64,000 nt of DNA, taken from positions 248,001-312,000 of the forward strand of contig JACDTU010000002.1 in the NCBI GenBank assembly GCA_022376465.1, given 5' to 3'. The first letter of the stretch is position 1. Each line of letters opens with the position of its first letter. The notes beneath the pieces were generated by a model. That model was not told the origin of the DNA. It did not search any database and saw nothing but the letters and a program-made list of their open reading frames with translations. This stretch comes from Cubamyces lactineus (lineage: Eukaryota > Basidiomycota > Agaricomycetes > Polyporales > Polyporaceae). This document shows positions 39,685 to 51,045 of this stretch, in pieces. The translations under genes and the position numbers were made by a program.

Positions 39685-42083
39685 CTACTCCGCCATGTCC
39701 ATGTCCGCCGGGTCCTCCGGCCCCTTTCCCTCCTTCGCGCCCTCGCCCTGCTCCTCCTCCACCTCACCGGACTTGCCCCGCGCGGACTTGTCCGCCAACC
39801 CCGTCCCACTCTCCTCCTCCTCCCAGTCCGACCCAGCCACACCCGCCCGCTCCAGCGCATCCACGATCGCGTCCTCCTTGTCCTGCGAGGTGATCTCCAG
39901 GATCTCCCGCAGCATAGTACCGAACTCCGTCGCGAGTTCGGACTTGACCGCGTCGCGGACGGCCTCGCCGATGGCGGACTTCAGCTCCTTCCGCACGATC
40001 TTGGCGATGGCGTCGCCAAGACCCCGGACCTCCTCCCGCATCATCTCCTCCCGCTGCTCCTCCTCGTCGACCAGCAGGTCGATGACCCGCCCCGCGGTGC
40101 GTCGGTTGCGCTGCACCGCGACGAGCAGGTGCTCGAGGAGCTCCCGGTCGGAGAGCTTCTCCGGGTCGTCAGACCACCGGAGGTCGGACTTCCCAACCTC
40201 CAGAAGTCCGGAGCTCGCGGACATCCGGGGGCCCGTCGACGAGCCCGCAAGGCTCGGGCCTCGGGCTACGACCGTGCGTGCTGGTGGGTTAATCCCGGGC
40301 GGTGCTACGAATGTCCATCGGACCTCACCTGGTTGGAGCGGCTTCTCTGCCGTCTTCTCCTTCTCCTTCTCCTTCCCCTTGCCCTTGTCCGCCCGCACCT
40401 TCTCCGAACTCCGTACTCCGGTGGGCGCGGGGGTCTCGAACCTGTCGTCGTCGACGACGATGGCGGCGGACTTGACCTTCTTGCGCTGCGGGCTTGGGGC
40501 CTCCTCCTTGCGCGCGATTCGGGCTTGGATGTCCGCGGGAAGTCCGCGAGCCCAGACGCACGCGCGCGACCGGGCCTTCTGGCATTGGACGCAACTTGAC
40601 GTCCGTTTGCCCGCGTGGAACCGGCACGCGATTTGCTTCGCGGCGCACCGGTTGCACTTCGTCCTGTGGAACTCTGTTAGTCCGAACCCCGTACTCCGTA
40701 CCCCGACCGGACTTACCGCGGTGAAGCGTCTAACCCACCCGTAAGGGAAGGATACTACTCGGGCCGAGAGCCTTTGTAGGTCGAGGCCTGCTGGCGGGGG
40801 AGAGGGGAAAGGACGTGAAGGAGAGGGGAGGTTGGAGTCGGGTGCCCTGTGACTGGCGCGAACCGTAGCAAAGCCTAGGACCAAAGGGAGTGGGTAGAGA
40901 GGGTTGGCTGGCCTTTGCGAAGGACGCGACGCTGGCGAGAGCGCAGGGAAAGGGTTCGCGGATACACGGGGAAGGAGAAAGGGGGAAGGGGACAAGAGGA
41001 GAGGAGCGCGGGCTGTCGATTTTGCAAATGTCGCGGAGTTTCGCAGGTTTTCGCAACACGCGGTTTCGCAAACTTTTCGCGGAGTCTGTCCTCGTGGCTT
41101 CACGCCGTTTCGCAGCTAAGTGGTTTCGCAGATCTTCGCAAGGTCGTCGCAAGGGTTCGCAGTTCGCAAGGGTTCGCAGTTCGCAGTTCGCAGTTCGCAG
41201 TTTCGCAGTTCGCAAGTTCGCAGATTTCGCAAGGTCGTAAATATCACAAGTGAGAGACCCTGAGGGTATGGGGGAAGGGCATCTGTGTTGTCTGGCCCTG
41301 GGGGCGTGTACTTTACAGAAGGGATCCTGTGCTACAGTCCATCAGGTCTTGGCAAGACCGCGTGGCCTCGTCGCGAGGCCGGCTCGCCGCGCGGCCTCTC
41401 CGCGGCCTCCTATAGGCTCTGATCTACCTCTCGCACCATATGGCGCCATTCCGCGTCGTTTCCGTCGGCCGATACGGTCCGTAGCCGGGCACAACACGGC
41501 CGCGAGGGCGAGGGGAGGGGAGGAGAGGCCCACAGGAGTCCAAGCGTGCAGGTGCGAGTGCTCCAGGTATGCGCGAAGGGTCCTGCGGACGTGCGAAGCA
41601 TCGCGCGAGGTCGCGACTGGCAAAGGAATAGATGGAACCGCTGCAGAAAAGAGAGGGGGCACCGCAGCGATAGCCCCTTGCTCTGGGTCTGGACCGGCAC
41701 CATGCGCATCAGCGGGACGAGCAATTCCGCGTCGTCCTCCTCCTCCTCCGACTCCGGCTCCTCGTCCTCCGCGGGACGCTTACTTCCCCGCGCGGAAGTC
41801 CCGGACTTCGCGAGGGCAGCCTGGTGAATCAACGCCGCTGCTTTTTGCGCGGCCTCGTACTCCGCGCGCTCCTTCTCCTCCCGTGCTCGCTCCTCCTCCC
41901 GCTTTCGCTCTTCCTCCGCCCTTCGCGCCCTGTATACCACCGTTAGTCCGAACTCCGTACCCCGAACTCCGACAACCCCGGTACTTACGCCTCGGCTGCT
42001 GCGGCCTCCTCTGCCGCCGCCTTCATCCGGAGTTGCGCGAGGTGCGCCTCCAGAGCCTGGATGTTGTCGAGAGTTGAAGACAT
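39685..42083 (-). CDS. Antisense gene of element C: coiled-coil, Zn(II)2Cys6-type protein
   Basis: Minus strand. Exon 1 is 42083-41989 (MSSTLDNIQALEAHLAQLRM, coiled coil). A 59-nt intron with GTAAGT...TACAG follows. Exon 2 starts at 41929 (RRAEEERKREEE..., ending with an acidic PESEEEEDDAELL near 41705). The last exon is 40673-39685, after an intron with GTAAGT...CTAACAG. It starts with a six-cysteine array CX2CX6CX10CX2CX6C (CNRCAAKQIAC, then CVQCQKARSRAC). A Lys/Glu-rich linker follows, and two helical stretches (LSDRELLEHLLVAV; EEEQREEMMREEVRGLGDAI) that end acidic. The cysteine spacing fits fungal Zn(II)2Cys6 DNA-binding clusters. The part between 41700 and 40730 is not resolved and may be intron or inserted DNA. 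A role in regulating the element is inference. Confidence 0.65.
41040..41235. repeat. Tandem GTTCGCA/TTTCGCA microrepeats
   Basis: About 20 copies of a TTCGCA core at 7-12-bp spacing, densest at 41155-41230. It lies in the unresolved middle of the antisense gene. Confidence 0.7.
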
Positions 42084-42291
42084 TGGTGGTGGTGGTGGTG
42101 GTAGCTGAGAGAGAGCGAGGAAGAACTGGCTAAGTCTCACCCCCGTCTTATATACACCTTTCTTCATCGATTCTGACCCTGCCCCGATTCTTGATCTCCG
42201 TTCCCTGGACTTATCGGATTACCTTTTTGGGACAGACTTCCATTTCCCTTCACTATAGGCCCTCAAGGGTTCGGGCCTAGGGGGGAGGCAC

Positions 42292-42997
42292 TGTTACGCT
42301 CCGTGCTGTAACCCCGAAGTCCGAACCCCGAACCCCTGTACTCCGCTCCTTACCCCGCACTACGTACTCCGCTTCCCCGTACTCCGCTCTTCCGTACCCC
42401 GTACCCCCGACTCCGTTCTCCGTACTCCGCACTTCGTACTCCGTACTTCGGACTTCCCCCGACCCCATGACTTACATGTCTCAGATAACCCCTCATGGCG
42501 CTACCTACATGAGGCTTTTGCTTACAGAGCTATCTGCGTTATCTTACCCTTGGCAGGTTACTTCGTACTTTCGTTCTCCTCTTTCCTATCACGTACATCT
42601 CTTATTGTTTCCATCGGGTTTCTGACTTAGTATAAATACTGCCCCGGAATGTAGTAGCTACTCAGTTCGGAAATCTCGTTAAGCTTGTACCCTTGTCTTA
42701 CTGGACCTCTAGTCCGCACCCCGACACTCAACCCCGACCCCCTAGTCCAACCAACCTTCGTTCCCTTCCTACCACCCCTTCCGACCCAACCCCGTTCTCA
42801 GGTCCGACCTCCGTCCCGTCAAGTCCGTACTCCGTAGTCCGCAAATAGAGGACACCGAGTCGGAACCCGTGCGTTACTAATAGTTTCGCGAAAGTCCTCA
42901 CCCCAGTGCTAGTCCGACCTCCGGTCGTACTCCATCCCTGAACTCCATCCAAGTCCCGACCACCGGAGTTGTACCCCCGGACGGCACAGCCCTAACA
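42292..42997 (+). repeat. Element C 3' LTR
   Basis: 706 bp; the main difference from the 5' LTR is a replaced segment near 42684-42716. Confidence 0.92.
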
Positions 42998-43014
42998 TTT
43001 ATTGATATCTCATC

Positions 43015-45513
43015 ATGTTGAAGAGGGGCGGCCGTGGTCATGACCCTTCAGGCATCGCCTTGACAACAAATGGTGCACTTGCGGTAGAATGCCCCGCATG
43101 TCCACATCCCAACAAGAACCTCCCTGTGGACTGGCAAACTTTTCCCCCAGCTGAAAGGTATGCTCATTGTTGCTCTATTCTCAGTGTGTCAACTTACCTC
43201 ATAGTCTATTGCAAAGGTGGAAATACACGCAATATCTGATGATTGATGCAAACTTCCGTGTCAAGTGCAAAGACCGTGGGTTTGACAATGTGGAGCTTGG
43301 CAACGGGCAATCTTATTTTGTCGAGGATTCGCCATATCAAGCTCATGTAGAGAAGTGCGGCAAACAGACTGAAGTGAGCACTGAGAGTTGACATTATACC
43401 TGTTTTGATGCTCACCTGGATTTAGGAGAATCGGTGTACAGCAGAGCACAACGCCATTGTCAAAGCGAATATTCACAAGGAGGGTTATGTTGCATCTGGC
43501 GTTGTTGCGGTGATATGCGCGCAACACGCTCTGATTCGTTGCAATGGCGCTGGAGACATGCAACTTGGAGAATGCTACGCTAACACCGACTTCGTCCTCT
43601 TCTCGACCCTCATAGGCTCAAAGCTTCCCCTGCTGCTCTCGTATGACATCACATGTCAATGGTCGAGAAACCTATTCACGCGTATGCGCGAACTCCCTGA
43701 ATCAATGCACCTCCATAGCTCCGTCATCCCTGATACTTGTTTCGTCATTCCGAAGAAGCATCACCGTGTCCACGGTCCCAACCACTCTCAATTCTCCCTC
43801 AACTTTCAAGAACATGTTGGGCGAACGTACGGCGAAGGCATTGAGGCCCAGTGGTCTCATCTGAATTCCATTGCCCTCAGCACCCGTGAGATGAACCCAG
43901 GAGCACGTCATGAGGTTCTAAATGACAACTGGGGCGCCTGGAATTGGCAGAAAATCATCTCTTTTGGTGAGCAATGTGTGAAGCCTTAGGTTGCATTGTC
44001 ACTGACCTGTGATTGACAGGGACAGACTTCTTGCACGCTCTCCAACAAGCTCGGAAGATGCGTGAAGTGCAATCACGCAATTTCGATGAATATACAAAAA
44101 CATTCAAGCCCGAGATTATCACGAAGTGGGAACAGAAGATTCATGAGTGGGAGAAGGATCCCTCGAAGCCTGACCCATATGAAGAGGCAACTACCCATAA
44201 GCATATCTTGTCCATCCTCATCGTTGAGATGCTAACACCACTCAGCTCTATCTATGAAGCGTACCAAATTGGAGCTCTCGCTTGAAGAGGAGGATGAGCA
44301 TGTCAAGGGAATGCTACCAGCGCACGAAGTCACACCCAGCGTCTTCCTCCAACTTGGCATCGAGTTAGAGGAGCAGCAGTGAGTGCTTTGGTCAGCCCTC
44401 TTTGCCTCCGTACTAACCACGTCTCAACAGACATCTCCTTTTGCTTCATTCTGACGACAATGCATCACATCGGCTGCCGAAAAGCAAGAGAAGCGTCTTG
44501 TGCTTCTGTGGCGCATTGAGCTATGGCAACTTGTTCAAGACTTTCATATGCCAATGGTTCCTCTGCTTCGTCTCGACACCTCAACGTCAACCTTGCCATT
44601 GCCCACCACATCAGCAACGACTTCTCCTCGCGTCCAAGCGGAGCACATCAAATTGTGGCTGCCATTGTCCCTTCCAACCCATCTTCGCGGACAGGGTGCA
44701 CTCGTGGGACTGGTGCGGAAGGAAAGCCATCTTTGCCTCGCGCAGCTATCAGACAGCCTGGAAGATGTTCGCCGATTCCTCCGCATACTTACGAGTATTA
44801 CTGAGTTCAAGCAACTCAATGTATCTGGGGCCGGACAGCGCGCAGGTACAAGAATACGATCCCTCTACGCTCGCTTTCAGACAAAGCTCAATTGTGTGAC
44901 CGAGCAATATCGTGCAGCGTATACAGCCCTCGCTGTACTTGATCCCAATGGGGACTGGCGGGGACACTACAGGGCCTTGCAGAAGGAAGACATTAGAGGC
45001 CCGGGAAGAGATGACAACAATGCTAGTGAAGGTCGACATCAGCCATCCTGGATTTGGCTCACCTCCGATACTGTACGAGCCTCTCGGAGCTCAGGGGATT
45101 CGGACAAGTTCATCGAGAGCATGCGGGTGGAATGGGCACGGTCGCGAGCGCGTGCTCGACGCTGGGCAGAGGAGGAGGAACTTGTGGTGGAGGAAATGCG
45201 ACGAGTGCTCGCATTCCTACAGTGGAAGGCTGTGTGGTGGCGGCAGCAGAGTACAAACCGGGAGGGTGTGACTCCGGAGCTGCGCCGTGGACTATGGGCG
45301 TATGCTGAGAAGCAAGCAGGGATATTCGACGGCCTTAGGATGCATTTTGCGTCAATGTGGGTGCCCTACCTCCGGGATGAGGGTATTGTTGAACTTCCAG
45401 GTTATCGGCTGTGCCGGACCGGGAATGTGGACCTTGTGGCTGTGGCGCCTACAACGCACACAGCATGGACTTTGTTCCTTCCTTTTACAGACTGCTTAGC
45501 ATATGTACTGTAG
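43015..45513 (+). CDS. KDZ-family transposase, 5'-truncated
   Basis: Exons include about 43015-43157, 43217-43373, 43426-43972, 44020-44380 and 44431-45513. N-terminal motif LKRGGRGHDPSGI, then ECPACPHPNKNLP. Acidic residues in the three expected blocks are present: IDANFRVK, LSYDITCQWSRN and GEGIEAQWSHLN. Also seen are RVHGPNHSQFSLNF, EMNPGARHEVLNDNWGAWNW and a C-terminal helical part (WRIELWQLVQDFHMPMVP, RAYTALAVLDPNGDW, EEMRRVLAFLQWKAVWW). These match Kyakuja-type KDZ transposases. The usual 200-300 N-terminal residues with Cys clusters are absent; the element C LTR ends 17 bp before the first ATG. No TIR found. Part of the protein may still be made, but the gene is probably dead. Confidence 0.8.
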
Positions 45514-46194
45514 TTGGACATTTGGACATTCCCTCCATCTTTCCGTTGCGTTCTACACTGCTACGGATCCTTCCAGAGGGTTCTCAACCTATGATACCAT
45601 ATGTCGTGATACTCGCACCATCGTCTTACTCAGGATATGCTCGGCACTTACTCATCGTACATAGGGATCACATGCCTCCTTTCTTCACTTACTCATGGCA
45701 CTCCTCTCTCAGTATATAAGGAGGACATTCTTCGCCCCTACTCTTCAGTTGTTCGCTCACAGACTGAAGAGTAAGTTCCTTTACTACCTATGGTTACTTA
45801 TGCAGTTACTTACCAAGTACTTGTAGCTCTCTTGTGTCGCTTACAGGTACTTGTACTATGCAATAGAGTCGTTCGCTCACAGACTGAAGACTCTCTTGTG
45901 TCGCTTACAGGTCGCTCCCAGCCTTCTAGGTTCAGAAGTTCGTCAGGTATAACACCTGACTGGGCAAGGGCATACAAGGACGTCTCGGCACCTGGGCGTC
46001 GCCGGAAGACTTCGCTCCATGTGCCTTCTACGCTGGATGTGGTTTCCGAGGACAACAATGATACGGACGACGGCGATGTGTCTGGTAGCGAGTAGCACAA
46101 CACCAATAGTTATCACACTGCACGCAAATCAATACCATATGCCATTCCTGTGACATTAACTAACTCTTTAGAGGTTTTATCACCGCGCTGAACA
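45514..46194. other. LTR-like fragment or promoter region with TATA box
   Basis: A TATATAAGGAGG box lies at 45714. Two copies of GTTCGCTCACAGACTGAAGA plus CTCTTGTGTCGCTTACAGG lie about 115 bp apart (45753 and 45868). A 101-codon ORF (45790-46095, ending DDGDVSGSE) has no recognisable domain. It may be the remains of an LTR or the 5' part of a lost gene. Confidence 0.35.
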
Positions 46195-47070
46195 TCTAAG
46201 AGGCCATACAAACCGCCATCTGAGCCATACAGAACCCCACCGGGAGGTGTACAAGCACCCACGTGAGCCATACAAACCTACGAGCGCAGGCTTACAAGTC
46301 CTCTGGCGACGCGTACAAGCCAGCGGACGGTGAGTTACAGTGTCTTGCGAGTGGACTACAAGCTTCATTATGACGTTACTGGGGCTGATACAGGGTGACA
46401 GGATGTTGCATGGAGGCCGTACAAACCGCCATCCGAGGCGTACAAGCTGCCGTGCGAGGCGTACAACCACCCGTCGGACGCGTACAAACCGCCACGCGAG
46501 GTGTACAACCACTCGCGCGAGGCGTACAGTACCCCGCACGAGGTGTACAAACCTGCGAGCACGAACATACAGGCATTGTGTAACGCCTTACAACCATGTG
46601 CAAAGTTAGGTACAACTCATCATACATGAGATACAATGTGTACTACTGACATTACAAGATCCAATATAGAGCCTACAGGAGACTACAAGAGGTTGCACAA
46701 GCCTATATGAGTGATGTACAAACCCTTGTAAGAGGTATACAAGTACATATGTAAGATGTACAACCACCAATGAGTGGGTTACAAGAGCTCGCGACCTGCT
46801 GTACAGGCTCCCACAAATACCATACAAAACTCGCATCCGGCACAACAGGTGGTTATGCAAAGTTTACAATATTCCTCAATGTACTTACAAACCGCTCTTA
46901 ACGAGCTACAAAGCACCATAAATTCGTTACAAACCAATACATCAGGCCATACAATACCTGTAGTATGGCCCTACAACAATTGACTAACATCATACAAACA
47001 CTCCAAAAAGTGTTACAACTGCATACTGCATTTGTAACATATCTATTACAAGACTTGTAACAACTTTGTA
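46195..47070. repeat. TACAA array with 21-bp period
   Basis: About 40 TACAA/TACAG motifs. In the core 46420-46550 they are exactly 21 bp apart (seven in a row), with GAGGCG/GAGGTG in front. Spacing loosens towards the right end. Read in one frame they give heptads with Val/Leu/Ile-Gln (RGVQAAVRGVQPPV; LQTALNELQSTINSLQ), broken by stops. Either a decayed coiled-coil coding repeat or phased binding sites. Confidence 0.75.
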
Positions 47071-47107
47071 TTGTAACATAGGGGGTCCAGCAAATGCCAC
47101 AAGGAAA

Positions 47108-48647
47108 ATGGCACTTCCTCAGCTGTTTGTACTACAACTATGGAAGCTACATGTGAGTGATGTCCTGGAACCACTCATTACTCAGGCCAAAGACTCTGGT
47201 CGTTGATATGCCCTATTCTACTTGCCTTGGGTGCCCTCTGACGACATCTGGAACTTACTATCTCCGAAGCCCCCTCAGGTTGATACTACAGACTACAACA
47301 CCCGTTATCCTAGGAGGGCCAATAAAGCGGCCAAGCAAGCTGCGATCAACAGTGTGAAGGCTGTGGAGCTATACACCCATCTTCCCTTCACTGTTTGTCC
47401 CTTCATGCACAACAAGGCTGTTCAAAGAGGGGTAAGTACTAGCACGAGTATCACAATCATTGGCATAGTACTGATAGTCTGCTATGTATGACAGTTCAAC
47501 AAAGGGGTGAATGACGCAAAGTCCAAGCTTCTGAAAAACGTGAAACCTGGGTGAGTGCACATCTTCTCTCACATCCCGGAAATCAATGGGAAGAAGTTCT
47601 CGTCCAAGAATCAAGTCCAGGAGCGAGCGGATGACAAAGCCTTCGCTTTCTGGCAAGGCCCACCCAAGGATCTCTATGCTCTGATCATCTTCCCTGCAGG
47701 TCAATACGAGGATGTGAGTGTTATGTACAAGAACGAGGCGCTTGCCAAGGTATGCACTCCCCTCTTTCTGTGTATGGTCTCCGATGCTAAGCAGATCTCT
47801 TTGCAGACAATCAGAAGCATGTTATTTGGGCCAAGTGCTCTTGAGCGAGCAGACCCGGTCTCCAACACAATCGGCATCAAGCTGGGCATCAAGGAACTGT
47901 TGTACAGCATGGTCGCCCTCGCAGCTGTGTCTGTAAGTCCACCTCTCAGCTCAAGTACCCGTGCCCCTAATAGATCAACTACTTGTCGTCTTAGGTACAA
48001 TTCTTCCTGTCCTCCGACACCGCTTTCAACACTGTCAGAGCCAATACCAAAACACCTTATCAACACTTTCACAAAGTCCATGTTCTACTGTGCAGCGTTA
48101 GACGATATGCAATCTACATCTCAATATCTGCGCAAGCAAACCTTCTCCAGTGTCTCCAGTGTCCCTTCCATCGAGTCCGACACAGCTTCCAGTGTCCGCA
48201 CCCATTTCGATTCAGAAGACCTCAGAGGTCCAGTCCAGCTGACACCGCTTTGAGAGTGACATCTGGTACGGCCTTGATTTCACTCCAGGTGCTCTGTGAA
48301 CTCACAAGTGCACTCCAGGCCACCAGGAGAACGCAAGGGCAGCTACGTCTTCGAGCTACTACACGGCATCATCCCATACCCAGGCGGCCCAGTACTCCTC
48401 TCCTGGGGCTCAGCCAGACCCCGGGATTCGCCCTTCCGGCGTTAACTCCCCTCCATCGGTTCATCCCATCTTTCATTCCAGCTCCCAATCCAATGCTCCA
48501 GTCATACAATTCTACGCTCTCAATCCCTCGCCAGACTCTACAGTTCCCCAATCAGGCAGTCACGCTGCCTGTGCAGACCCTTCTGACCGGCCTTCATTTA
48601 CGGCGGACCACCCTCAGAACCACCAGAACTCTTCCAGTGCTCACCTC
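47108..48647 (+). pseudogene. DUF6532-like protein gene, split by element A
   Basis: Starts at the ATG 47108 (MALPQLFVLQLWKLH). Exon pieces then include YLPWVPSDDIWNLLSP...AVELYTHLPFTVCP (to 47430), FNKGVNDAKSKLLK (47494-47550), AHIFSHIPEINGKKF...YALIIFPAGQY (to 47750) and RSMLFGPSALERADP...ELLYSMVALAAVS (to 47932). VQFFLSSDTAFNTVR starts near 47997, and a Ser/Pro/Asn-rich tail follows. The order LYxxLP, FSHIP, FPxGxY and LFG matches DUF6532 proteins of basidiomycetes, function unknown. The tail frame (HPQNHQNSSSAHL) stops at the element A LTR. It continues in the same frame at 63896 (ALSDSPPHLSVNQPALPG) if one copy of the target duplication is removed. Confidence 0.55.
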
Positions 48648-49063
48648 TGTTACGACGCTCACCGTGTCACGGTCACACAGTTTCCTTTTTCTCTCTTCCT
48701 TGTGCTCCCACTGTGCCACGTCATCCTTTCCCATGCCACGTCATCCTCTTTCCCACCGATCCCACGGTTGTTGTATTCCTAGCCTATCCCGTTTCGCCAC
48801 GTCATCACCACATCATCTGTATTCCCAGCCCTGACTCTACGTAGATATACTGGACTCTCACGGTACATGGTGCCTACGTGGCGCTGACGTGTCTATGCCT
48901 CTTTCCCTGTATTTAAGACCAGAGGATCCACTCGGGATCCTCAGCTCGACCTGGTTATCCATTGCCTATTCCTCTGAACCTCTACTCGACTCGAACTACT
49001 GGAGACCTCTTGTCCGATCTCTAGGACATCACTCGCTGTGACCGATCTAGGCTCGTCGTAACA
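48648..49063 (+). repeat. Element A 5' LTR
   Basis: 416 bp, TGTTAC...GTAACA, with a GTATTTAAG promoter box near 48909. Confidence 0.95.
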
Positions 49064-49151
49064 TTAGGTCGAGCTCACCAGAACCCGTCAATCTACCCAG
49101 ATCCCGACACACAACACCTGCTCAAGACAAAGCGGCCCTGAACCGAACAAC

Positions 49152-50256
49152 ACGGCATCAATACCGAAAGAATTCGCGGTCGACAAGGAAGCCAAGCTAG
49201 TCTACTACAAAGGGCAACAAGTCTTCTGGAAGAACAAGTCCTGGCACTTTACTGAAGTCCCGCTCACCTGGCGGAATTGCCTTGACATTGACCCCGACTA
49301 CCGAAGACACTACCGCGAAATATCACTTGGAGACGAACTTCCAGAGGAACCAGCAGCCACCCCGGAACCGAGAACAGAACCAGAACAGACTTCACGACTC
49401 CCAGACCAGCTCAAGCGGAGATACTCGAGGAGAGTGAACCAGAAAGCGAGAACGCTACAAGAACTTCGAACAACGACTACGACCCGGAGGGAAGCGAAGC
49501 CGCACCAGAACCTGCAGGGAAGACCCCTCAAGAAGAATTGAACCGAACCGCGAACGAACCCGAAGACCAAACCGGAGCCACGATGGCTGAAGAAAAGACG
49601 AATGAGATCAAGCTCAAGATGCCCCCAGAATTCTCAGGGAAGCGGGGCGAAGTAGTGGAGTGGTTGCAGAAATGCATCCTCTACCTCACGATGAACAAGA
49701 AGATCTATGCCACCGACGAGATGAAGATCATCTTCTGCCTTATGCTGATGACCGGAGGCACCGCCGGAACCTGGGCCCGCACCTTCATTGAAGACGTAGA
49801 ACGGCAGGCAGCCGACCAGAACAAGAACCGAAGACCGGGCGAAGAACGCATCAAACCCAACTACGGAACATGGGACGACTTCAAGAAGCAACTACTGGAA
49901 GCATTCGACGACATCGACCAGAAGGCCAGCGCCCGTGTGCTGCTGCGGAACCTGAAGCAAGGAAGCAAGAAAGTCGAAGACTACATCGCCGAGTTCAAGT
50001 CGATCATCTCGCGATGCGGAATCACAGAGTTCGAAGTCATTGCCGACTTCTTCTACGCTGGGCTCAACCGTCCCCTTCGAGAGAAGATCTTCGGGATGTA
50101 CCCCCTGCCGAAGGACGCCAGCGAACTCTACCTCCGAGCCTCCACCCTCAAACAGCAGTATCACCTGGGAAGAGCATACAATGGGAAGACCTCGACCTTC
50201 CGACCCACGTACAAGATGACCGAAGAACGCGAGAAGCACTACGGAGAAGGACCAGT
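49152..50256 (+). pseudogene. Element A Gag, C-terminus lost
   Basis: The N-terminal part reads KEFAVDKEAKLVYYKGQQVF...LTWRNCLDIDPDYRRHY (about 49160-49330). After a frame change near 49500 the capsid region is open from 49538: LKMPPEFSGKRGEVVEWLQK, IIFCLMLMTGGTAGTWAR, TWDDFKKQLLEAFDDIDQKA, FFYAGLNRPLREKIFGMYPL. It matches element B Gag closely. It breaks off after EKHYGEG, just before where element B has its CCHC knuckle; the next bases are foreign. Nonfunctional. Confidence 0.85.
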
Positions 50257-50259
50257 CGT

Positions 50260-51045
50260 GGTCACCATTTTTTGTTGAAAACTGCCCACAACTGTGGGAA
50301 AACCATTGTGGAACCAGTGGTCACATGAATGTACAATGATAAAATTACCACACATGTTGATAATGGAGATTGGGAAGATTTGTAGTCGACAGTGGGATCA
50401 TTATCAATACATTGTGTAACAATGTGGCTGGATTATCAACAGTTATGAATCACAATATGGCCTGTATAGATGATAATAGTGTACAATCCTCCCACATTGG
50501 ATGTACAATAGAGGGATTGTTGATGTTCATGGGGCCATTATTAATGGCTACAATCTACAAAATCCCCACATCAGATGTACAATAGGGAGGTCGTGGATGT
50601 TTGTGGGGTATTGCTCAATAATCATAATCTACAATCCTCCCACGTTGGATGCACAATAGGGGGATTGTTGATGTTCGTGGGGCTATTATCAATGGCTACA
50701 ATCTACATAATCCCCACGTTGGATGTACAATAAGGGCATTGTTGATGTTTGTGGAAGAATTTTCAATGACCATGATCTACAAAACCCCCACGTTGGATGT
50801 ATGATAGTAGGATTGTAAACATATTTGGGCGCTTTTGGGCGCTTTTTTGTCAATTATATGGGCACTTTTCGTCAATTATCTGGGTGCTTTAGGGCTACTA
50901 TCTGAGCGCTTTTTGGGCTACTATCTGGGCGCTTTTTGGGCGCTTTTTTGCGTCCAAATAGGGCAGGTATATTCTACACCTCCTATAAACGAGCAGAATA
51001 CAACTGTGCCATCTGATTAGAAAATAATGTCCTGGATGTAAGCCA
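50260..51045. repeat. AT-rich insert with about 85-bp tandem repeats and a short GGGCGCTTTT array
   Basis: From about 50440 to 50815 a unit with GGATTGTTGATGTTCATGGGG, CTACAATC and CCCCACRTTGGATGTACAATA repeats about four times. From 50825 to 50955 a unit GGGCGCTTTTT(GGGCTACTATCT) repeats about six times. There is no ORF of note. It separates the broken gag of A from the 3' end of B. I cannot assign it to a known element. Confidence 0.6.

Larger units (their letters stand above)
33684..42997 (+). mobile_element. Ty3/gypsy chromovirus (element C) with antisense gene
   Basis: LTRs at 33684-34369 and 42292-42997 begin TGTTACGCTCCGTGC and end CCTAACA. They differ at many sites and by a short length change, so the copy is older than the copia element. 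Gag and pol are on the plus strand, and an antisense gene lies between pol and the 3' LTR. A polypurine tract (GGGGGGAGG near 42279) precedes the 3' LTR. The flanking 5-mers (GGCGG left, TTTAT right) do not match, so one border may have been rearranged. Confidence 0.92.

Noticed and set aside
39577..40744. Plus-strand ORFs of 340 and 349 codons
   Set aside because: They are Leu/Ser/Arg-rich mirror frames of the antisense zinc-cluster exon.
41250..42077. Plus-strand ORF of 275 codons
   Set aside because: Composition is a complement of the antisense coiled-coil exons; no domain.
33679..43002. Target duplication of element C
   Set aside because: GGCGG and TTTAT do not match; neither do shifted 4- to 6-mers.
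45790..46095. Independent gene of 101 codons
   Set aside because: No homology recognised; starts inside a duplicated LTR-like segment.
46195..47070. CRISPR-like regular spacing in the TACAA array
   Set aside because: The repeat is only 5-8 bp with no conserved 25-35-bp repeat or unique spacers, and the genome is fungal.
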